The notes below the pieces were generated by a model, which made no database searches, was not told where the DNA came from, and saw only the letters and a program-made list of their open reading frames with translations. The position numbers and the translations under genes were made by a program. From assembly GCA_949283445.1 (NCBI GenBank), contig CASDTD010000067.1:1-9562 (forward strand): a stretch of 9,562 nt of DNA. The letters run 5' to 3'. The stretch comes from an uncultured Coriobacteriia bacterium. GTDB taxonomy: Bacteria > Actinomycetota > Coriobacteriia > Coriobacteriales > QAMH01. Below, one piece after another: positions 6,201 through 9,562 of this stretch (its first letter is position 1; every line of letters starts with the position of its first letter).

Positions 6201-8519
6201 GGTGCCCTGCAAAAAGCCAAGACGGTCTACGACAACGAGTCAGCCAGCACAGATGTAGATCGCAATACAAAGGACGCTGTCGCATACACCAACGTCTACG
6301 AAACCGACGGCGTCGAACTGGGCGCAACAGGTGCTGGTGTTTCGATCGTCAAGAAGATGACGGGTCGCCCCATCGGGGCAGGTGATTTCGCGTTCGCCGT
6401 CACGCCTACTACGCCCGCCGCGAAAGCTGTGCTGAGCGAAGAGGGCTCTACGTTTACGACAACGGGCGCCTCGCTTGTGGGCAACGTGGCAACAGAAACG
6501 ATCCCTGGCATTTTCGTTCACACGTTCACTTCCGAAGACATCGGTAAAGAGTATGCGTTCACCGTCCAGGAAATCGCCGGAGACGACGATAACGTAAGCT
6601 ACGACGAGAGCGTTTGCCAGGTTGAACTCAAGGTTCGCAATGCAGGGAAGGGCGTGCTCGCGGTAGACGTGCTCGTTGATGGCGAGAAGAAGGCGACGTA
6701 TCATTCCGACGGCTCGGGTTCTGCAGATTCCGTCGAGCTCGTGTTCGAGAACAGCTACGACACCGACACGGTAACGGTCGGCGGCGCAGGCGCAGATGTG
6801 GTCATCAACGCCAAGAAAGTGCTGGAAAACGCTCAGCTTGAAGGCGGGGATTTTACCTTCGAGTTGCGCAACGCAAAAGATCCCGAGGGTGCCGAGCCGC
6901 TGCTGACGACGCAAAACGATTCCGATGGCATTATCACGTTCGGCAAGATTAGCTACGATATCGAGAAACTGAACGAGGATGCGCAAGACAACCTTGCGAG
7001 CAAAGATGTCGTCGACGGCAAGACGGTCTACAGCTACCAGTACGTTGTTTCCGAGAAAACAGATGACCTGCCTGCGTGTGTGACGGCCGAAACGAAACCG
7101 TTCGAGGTCAACGTCAAGATCACCGATAACGGCGACGGAACCTTGTCGGCTGCAGCCGATTGCGAGGGCAAGACATTCGAGTTCGTCAACAGCTACGGCA
7201 AAGACGGTGTGGCAGAGCTTCCCATCACTGGCTTGAAGGTGCTCGATGATGGCGGATTTGCCAACGCTCCGTCCGTGGAAGACATCGAAGGTAAATACAG
7301 CTTCGAGCTTTCCGCAGTCGATGGTGCGCCGATGACGGGCTTGCAGACTTCCGCGACTAACGATGGGCAGGGCTCTATCGACTTCGGGAGTGTTTCCTAC
7401 ACGATGGGCGACGTCGACGGCGCCAAGCAGCTTGTTGAAAACGCCGATGGCTCCCGAACAGCGACCTTCACTTACGAAGTCGTGGAGAAGGGGTCTTTCC
7501 CCGGCGTCGAAAACGATGGGGCGGCTTCTAAAGGCAAAACATTCGATGTAGTCGTGACCGATGATGGAAACGGTGTGCTTTCTGCACGTCTCGCAAATGG
7601 TGACCTGGCCTTCTCGTTTACCAACGTCTATAAGGTAAAGCCGTTGCCGTCATCGCCGACAGATGCATCGCTTGCGGTTAGCAAGTCGCTCGAGGGCAAA
7701 GCTCTTGCCGATGGGGAGTTCACGTTCCAGCTGACCGACGGCGACGGGAAAGTTGTCTCTACGGGCACAAACGATGCGGATGGCGTCGTCACCATGAAAC
7801 CCGTGACGTTCGATACAGCGGGAATCTTTTCGTACACGCTTTCTGAAGTCGACAAGCATGCAGGTGGCATCACGTACGATAAGACGCTGTACCGCGTCAC
7901 CGCGCAGGTCGACGATAGCGGAGACGGGACGCTCACGGCTTCTTGGTCGCTGACAGATACCGAAGGCAATCCCGTGGAAAATGCGGAGTTTGCGAACAGT
8001 TATGAAGCGAAGCCCGCGCATGCGGTTATCCGCGCTCACAAGACGCTCGAGGGAGCCGACCTTCACGATGGGCAGTTCACGTTCGAGTTGACCGCAGTTG
8101 ACGGTGCCCCATTGCCGGATAACACGGGAGCCTCGAATGGGGAGGACGGGCAGATCGCGTTCGACGCGATATCGTTCGATAAGCCAGGTACCTATGTCTA
8201 CAAGATGCATGAGGTAGACGATGGCCAAGCTGGCATCGCCTACGATACGAGCGTCCATGAGGTTACCGTCACGGTTTCCGATGCGGGTACGGGCGCTCTT
8301 GCCGCCGAAGTCTCCTATCAGGGCGGCGAAGAGCCCGAGTTCGTGAACGCGGACACGAAGTCAGGCGCTGTTGTCGACAATAGTGGCGATGCATTCGGAG
8401 ATGGCGGTGCCGCGACGAGTACGGGCGATGCGGCAGGCATTGGTGTACCAATTGCGCTCGCGGCTGTTCTTGCGACCGTTGCCGCGTTCATCCACAGGTT
8501 GCGTCGGCGCGCAGAGTAG
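3213..8519 (+). CDS. Main open frame of the surface adhesin: fibro-slime remainder, CnaB and FctA-like isopeptide domains, sortase-type anchor
   Basis: This frame has 1768 codons; residues here use full-length numbering with Met1 at 2547. The fibro-slime remainder holds YGQFFPFND and the core FSGDDDVWVYIDGVLVGDLG. CnaB-like domains with Lys/Glu/Asn isopeptide candidates follow: K404/E471/N497, K670/E748 (acceptor unclear) and K933/E1022/N1073. Then come six FctA-type pilin isopeptide repeats with triads K1088/E1164/N1249, K1270/E1342/N1402, K1424/E1503/N1548, K1564/E1647/N1693, K1713/E1767/N1817 and K1832/E1889/N1934. Each repeat starts like VSKSLEG, has Y-x-x-x-E in the middle and ends like FVNSY. 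The C-terminus is ATSTGD (1956-1961), a hydrophobic segment (about 1964-1984) and RLRRRAE. Family knowledge: intramolecular Lys-Asn bonds stiffen such stalks. The predicted picture is a wall-anchored rod presenting the fibro-slime head. The start shown is only the first GTG after the amber; the natural start is 2547. Confidence 0.85.
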   Translation: MKPVGTTSSYGQFFPFNDASEVFEQRNGKLVQKDITSASTQLDHYFGASMISRFVQPQDGRVASTGKPMTYQFSGDDDVWVYIDGVLVGDLGGIHDRCTFTIDFSTGKVVVYDSRGNVVQNTTLKSLYESAGRVDSTSWNSDTFADNTYHTLNFFYLERGGNDSNMSLRFNLVTTPVSSIIKTDQSGNPVQGAEYQLFAADADYDKIGNTPIYTGTTDQNGHLDFIDSEGFPISLSKIDEEYDYLILHEKTTPAGYRSGPDIHLRFEDGLLLATNVWETGSYSQTGLRIEYPQNGLEDAAGTTYPDDGEGTNFAVVLKRDGENGTVDTAQPVGGSVLGGWFVYEATMENVIKAAQSNPCVYEPSSSGAYYAEIADTPGDITKYRYIGGVVNEDWEYVVATYHTSASSLAGATPENTVRLEEDERNLMNRVFFATLYTSNVKNKLLVEKMDDKGALLDGATFGLYKAEDVNVGTDGRATVKEGAEPVDTATTATVTDDLGEVVTGVGLATFPTEGKLLYDGKYYLIETEAPEHYRANATAVPVLVDNTGVYADAGRMNDGVVVYRGVGRVVSPVAQFAVDDDVDATLHDIKEDIQTTQDDLFARTPDSAQWSTPTEEMTQDTPTEIHLHYADDPSDNAIVDYVPQEPGGKIGLRTDEGWSKIGIYQCLEHNHSELTDYKQDIGDVNLVHSYSGSVAVGITDQRTGTLSVEKKIAVPEGSSLTPDAEREFEYTLTLNYADGKPYACRELACALSNKTPQQGTASENKSLTTNAQGMCTFKLKAGQTLEIDDIDADCTYTLTEKGVAPYTPSWEKTTAEVGKDAVQETGAAAKGADAAVGGTIVHGDSSVVYSNAYEVSPVTAEISVAKTLDGRAGLADESYSFTATTADEQTANALKVGKVAFEDGDSTASVSMTDAAENVSVTGTFKTLTFTDAGTFAFEVVEDVPGNAVNDTVDDGKTSYEDASAEERAKPGWRLDGVTYDTHVSKVTFEVTDDKNGALQKAKTVYDNESASTDVDRNTKDAVAYTNVYETDGVELGATGAGVSIVKKMTGRPIGAGDFAFAVTPTTPAAKAVLSEEGSTFTTTGASLVGNVATETIPGIFVHTFTSEDIGKEYAFTVQEIAGDDDNVSYDESVCQVELKVRNAGKGVLAVDVLVDGEKKATYHSDGSGSADSVELVFENSYDTDTVTVGGAGADVVINAKKVLENAQLEGGDFTFELRNAKDPEGAEPLLTTQNDSDGIITFGKISYDIEKLNEDAQDNLASKDVVDGKTVYSYQYVVSEKTDDLPACVTAETKPFEVNVKITDNGDGTLSAAADCEGKTFEFVNSYGKDGVAELPITGLKVLDDGGFANAPSVEDIEGKYSFELSAVDGAPMTGLQTSATNDGQGSIDFGSVSYTMGDVDGAKQLVENADGSRTATFTYEVVEKGSFPGVENDGAASKGKTFDVVVTDDGNGVLSARLANGDLAFSFTNVYKVKPLPSSPTDASLAVSKSLEGKALADGEFTFQLTDGDGKVVSTGTNDADGVVTMKPVTFDTAGIFSYTLSEVDKHAGGITYDKTLYRVTAQVDDSGDGTLTASWSLTDTEGNPVENAEFANSYEAKPAHAVIRAHKTLEGADLHDGQFTFELTAVDGAPLPDNTGASNGEDGQIAFDAISFDKPGTYVYKMHEVDDGQAGIAYDTSVHEVTVTVSDAGTGALAAEVSYQGGEEPEFVNADTKSGAVVDNSGDAFGDGGAATSTGDAAGIGVPIALAAVLATVAAFIHRLRRRAE
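5805..8360 (+). repeat. Six tandem FctA-like isopeptide repeats (protein level)
   Basis: Six diverged repeats of roughly 115-190 residues lie end to end, each with a donor Lys, a mid-domain Glu and a terminal Asn. Repeats 4 and 6 share FELSAVDGAP and FELTAVDGAP followed by a glycine-rich turn, so they look like closer siblings than their neighbours. Repeat 3 carries two cysteines (C1511 and C1539). The DNA is too diverged to be slippage-prone. Confidence 0.75.
8415..8516 (+). other. Degenerate cell-wall sorting signal (ATSTGD, membrane segment, RLRRR tail)
   Basis: The last 35 residues have the three parts of a sortase substrate: a pentapeptide-like motif followed by Asp, a hydrophobic helix (IGVPIALAAVLATVAAFI) and a positively charged end. 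The motif reads ATSTG rather than LPxTG. The tripartite layout is clear. Whether a sortase accepts this motif is inference. Confidence 0.7.
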
Positions 8520-8537
8520 CAGGGATGTAATTGGCAA

Positions 8538-8574
8538 GGCCGTAATCGTGTGGTACGCCGATGCGATTACGGCC
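8538..8574 (+). terminator. Terminator-like hairpin after the surface-protein gene
   Basis: Perfect 11-bp arms GGCCGTAATCG (8538-8548) and CGATTACGGCC (8564-8574) enclose a 15-base loop, starting 19 bases after the stop codon. No T tract follows (AGATAT), so it is not a textbook intrinsic terminator. In high-GC Gram-positives such hairpins often still mark gene ends. It may also terminate transcripts arriving from the right. Confidence 0.6.
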
Positions 8575-8706
8575 AGATATCTACGGAAGTGTGACTCTGC
8601 GACAAGAACCTCTGCTCATTGCTTGCAGACGTGTGGTTTAACGACATGGTTGCACCATGATTTCAGCAAACGTGTGGGCAGACGACGTATTTGTGGCTTG
8701 AAAACT

Positions 8707-8776
8707 GTAGAAGTGTGACCTGGCGACATTTTGGCCCCTCTCAAGGCCTTTAAATGTCGTCACGTCACACTTCTGC
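8707..8776 (+). other. Central long hairpin of the array
   Basis: Left arm 8707-8728 and right arm 8755-8776 are complementary at 19 of 22 positions. Two of the three mismatches become G-U wobbles in plus-strand RNA, so 21 of 22 bases could pair. The 26-base loop (8729-8754) contains AAGGCCTT, itself a palindrome. It could act as a bidirectional transcription end for the two convergent genes, but there is no clear T tract. Confidence 0.6.
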
Positions 8777-8881
8777 GATCAGCGATTGGCGATATCGGTC
8801 GTCACGTCACACTTCTGCGCTTGACAGTAGGTAATATCCGTCGTCACGTCACACCTTTGCGATCAGCGATTGGCGATATCG
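8756..8881 (+). repeat. Three tandem 42-bp units, first and third nearly identical
   Basis: Each unit is a 21-bp motif plus a 21-bp spacer. Units 8756-8797 and 8840-8881 are identical at 40 of 42 positions, including the whole spacer (GATCAGCGATT...GATATCG). The middle unit (8798-8839) keeps the motif but has a different spacer. The pattern suggests recent duplication of an 84-bp block or local gene conversion. Confidence 0.8.
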
Positions 8882-8972
8882 GTCGTCAGGTCACACGTTT
8901 GCGCATTGAGGGCGACTCGACTGTCGTCGACTCACTCGTTTATGTTCGAGCTGCAGTGGTGGAGCCGTCTCT

Positions 8973-9562
8973 TTAGCTGTCTCGTTCGCTATTTGCTGCT
9001 TTGCGTTTGTCGCTTGCCGGCGAAATGACGATCCACGCCACGACAGCTACCAGCAAGATGAACTGGTACAGGCAGAACGGGATAATCGACACGCTCGTGA
9101 TGCCGGCAAGGCTGGATGCGACGAGCAGCTGTGCGCCGTAGGGAATGATGCCCTGGGCGATGCAGCTGAAGATTTCGATGAGGCTCGCCGTGCGTTTGGG
9201 CTGGATGACATAGTCTTCGCTGATGTTTTTCGCAATTGGACCGGCGACGACGATGGCGACGGTGTTGTTCGCCGTCGCGATGTCCATGAGGCCGGTGAGA
9301 AGGCCGACGCCGAACATGCCGCCACGCAGGCCCTTGAAATGGCTCTTGATGAACTTGAGCACTGCGGCGAAACCGCCGTATTCGCGCACGAGTGCGCTGA
9401 TGGAGGCGACCAAGATGGTCACGATCATCGTCTCGAACATGCCGGAAGTGCCCTCGCCCATGGAGGAGAACGCCGTGGCGAAATCAAGCGAGCCAGTGAA
9501 AGCTCCGACGATGGCGAACAGGATGATGCCCGCTCCCAGCACGATGAAGCCGTTGATGCCGC
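8973..9562 (-). CDS. NhaC-family Na+/H+ antiporter, C-terminal part (5'-truncated by window edge)
   Basis: The minus-strand frame runs from the right edge to TAA at 8973-8975. About 195 residues are visible, beginning GINGFIVLGAGIILF. It is a multi-pass membrane protein of the NhaC type (ion transporter superfamily). The re-entrant signature is in GLLTGLMDIATANNTVAIVV followed by AGPIAKNISEDY, and the later IAQGIIPYGAQLL matches the conserved C-terminal half. The tail SPASDKRKAANSERDS is hydrophilic and cytoplasmic. Family members exchange Na+ for H+, or amino-acid pairs such as malate/lactate or arginine/ornithine in some relatives, so the exact substrate is uncertain. An internal GTG at 9542 is in frame but is not the start, because the domain continues upstream. 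The gene is convergent with the surface-protein gene; the repeat array lies beyond its 3' end. Confidence 0.85.
   Translation of the reverse strand, partial: GINGFIVLGAGIILFAIVGAFTGSLDFATAFSSMGEGTSGMFETMIVTILVASISALVREYGGFAAVLKFIKSHFKGLRGGMFGVGLLTGLMDIATANNTVAIVVAGPIAKNISEDYVIQPKRTASLIEIFSCIAQGIIPYGAQLLVASSLAGITSVSIIPFCLYQFILLVAVVAWIVISPASDKRKAANSERDS

Larger units (their letters stand above)
2547..8519 (+). pseudogene. Giant fibro-slime / isopeptide-domain surface adhesin gene, interrupted by one in-frame amber codon
   Basis: Seen directly: the 2547 frame is open for 1990 codons to TAG at 8517-8519 except for a single TAG at 2991-2993 (codon 149). There is no frameshift, because the frame on both sides is the same. 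The sequence flanking the amber forms one continuous fibro-slime domain: ESLGYLFN just before it, then YDQGTPGANRVEGKTTYLD and LLQLDDDGYYYYN after. The reconstructed protein has a signal peptide, fibro-slime head, three CnaB/SpaA-like domains, six FctA-like repeats, a degenerate sortase signal, a membrane segment and a basic tail, as in cell-wall-anchored adhesins and pilus-tip proteins. It may be a recent nonsense mutant, a gene read through by suppression, or a sequencing error (one C-to-T change from CAG would do it). The absence of other lesions argues against long-standing decay. No sortase or other pilus gene is in the window, so pilus membership is unproven. Confidence 0.8.
8542..8943. 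repeat. Two-armed array of a 22-bp motif with 41-42 bp period, mirror-symmetric about 8742.5
   Basis: Right-arm (direct) units start at 8755, 8797, 8839, 8881 and, weakly, 8922. Their core is GTCGTCACGTCACAC followed by a T/C-rich TTCTGC or TTTGC. Left-arm (inverted, GTGTGAC) units start at 8583, 8625, 8666 and 8707, with a weak one at 8542. Hand-counted matches to unit 1 or its complement: 19/22 (8707), 15/22 (8666), 17/22 (8625), 16/22 (8583), 14/22 (8922) and 11/22 (8542). Steps are 42, 42, 42, 41 on the right and 41, 42, 41, 41 on the left. Spacers of 19-21 bases are not complementary between arms, so the motif itself is conserved. The array fills the gap between two convergent genes. It could be a protein-binding array, a REP/BIME-like element or a folded RNA. 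No known family is recognised. Confidence 0.85.

Noticed and set aside
4071..6212. 713-codon minus-strand open frame inside the surface-protein gene
   Set aside because: It is entirely antisense to recognisable CnaB/FctA domains, has low-complexity composition and no recognisable fold. It is a shadow of the real frame.
8756..8902. CRISPR array
   Set aside because: The spacers are only 21 bp, two of them are identical, the motif continues in inverted orientation on the left, and no cas genes or leader are seen.
8731..8976. 81-codon plus-strand frame with a 14-residue repeat (RHVTLLRSAIGDIG-like)
   Set aside because: The 42-bp DNA period automatically gives a 14-residue period and keeps frames open. 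The start is TTG without a Shine-Dalgarno, and the repeat motif also occurs in opposite orientation and as a solo copy, which does not fit coding.

Overview
The window reads as chromosomal DNA of a high-GC Gram-positive anaerobe. My best guess is class Coriobacteriia (Eggerthellaceae-like, e.g. the Slackia/Eggerthella/Adlercreutzia group). The grounds are GC-rich codon use, a giant secreted protein built from a fibro-slime head and CnaB/FctA-type isopeptide domains, an NhaC antiporter and an AmmeMemoRadiSam protein. No rRNA or other taxonomic marker is present, so this placement is inference.

Layout. (1) 1-1029, minus: an AmmeMemoRadiSam protein A-type gene (LigB-like domain plus AMMECR1 domain), cut by the left edge. 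(2) 1030-1184: a short divergent intergenic region with a strong Shine-Dalgarno for the minus gene and a possible leaderless promoter for the plus gene. (3) 1185-2333, plus: an SLC13/ArsB/CitM-type ion-transporter-superfamily permease. (4) 2334-2546: an intergenic region holding one solitary copy of a 22-bp repeat motif, then an AT-rich promoter stretch. (5) 2547-8519, plus: one 1990-codon gene for a cell-surface adhesin or pilin-like protein. It has a signal peptide, a fibro-slime domain, three CnaB/SpaA-like domains, six FctA-like isopeptide repeats, a degenerate sortase signal, a membrane anchor and a basic tail. Codon 149 is an in-frame amber (TAG), which splits the gene into a 148-aa secreted stub and a 1768-aa open frame. 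(6) 8520-8972: a 453-bp convergent intergenic region with a terminator-like hairpin and a striking two-armed repeat array. (7) 8973 to the right edge, minus: the C-terminal part of an NhaC-family Na+/H+ antiporter.

The genes do not form one operon, and each main gene appears to be its own transcription unit. The most unusual element is the array at about 8542-8943. Up to ten copies of a 22-bp motif are laid out at 41-42 bp steps: five in one orientation on the left and five in the opposite orientation on the right, symmetric about position 8742.5. The middle eight are clear and the outermost pair is weak. No cas genes or transposase are visible, and I cannot assign the array to a known system. 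A lone copy at 2374-2395 suggests a dispersed family. The second point of interest is the single amber codon in an otherwise intact giant surface-protein gene.
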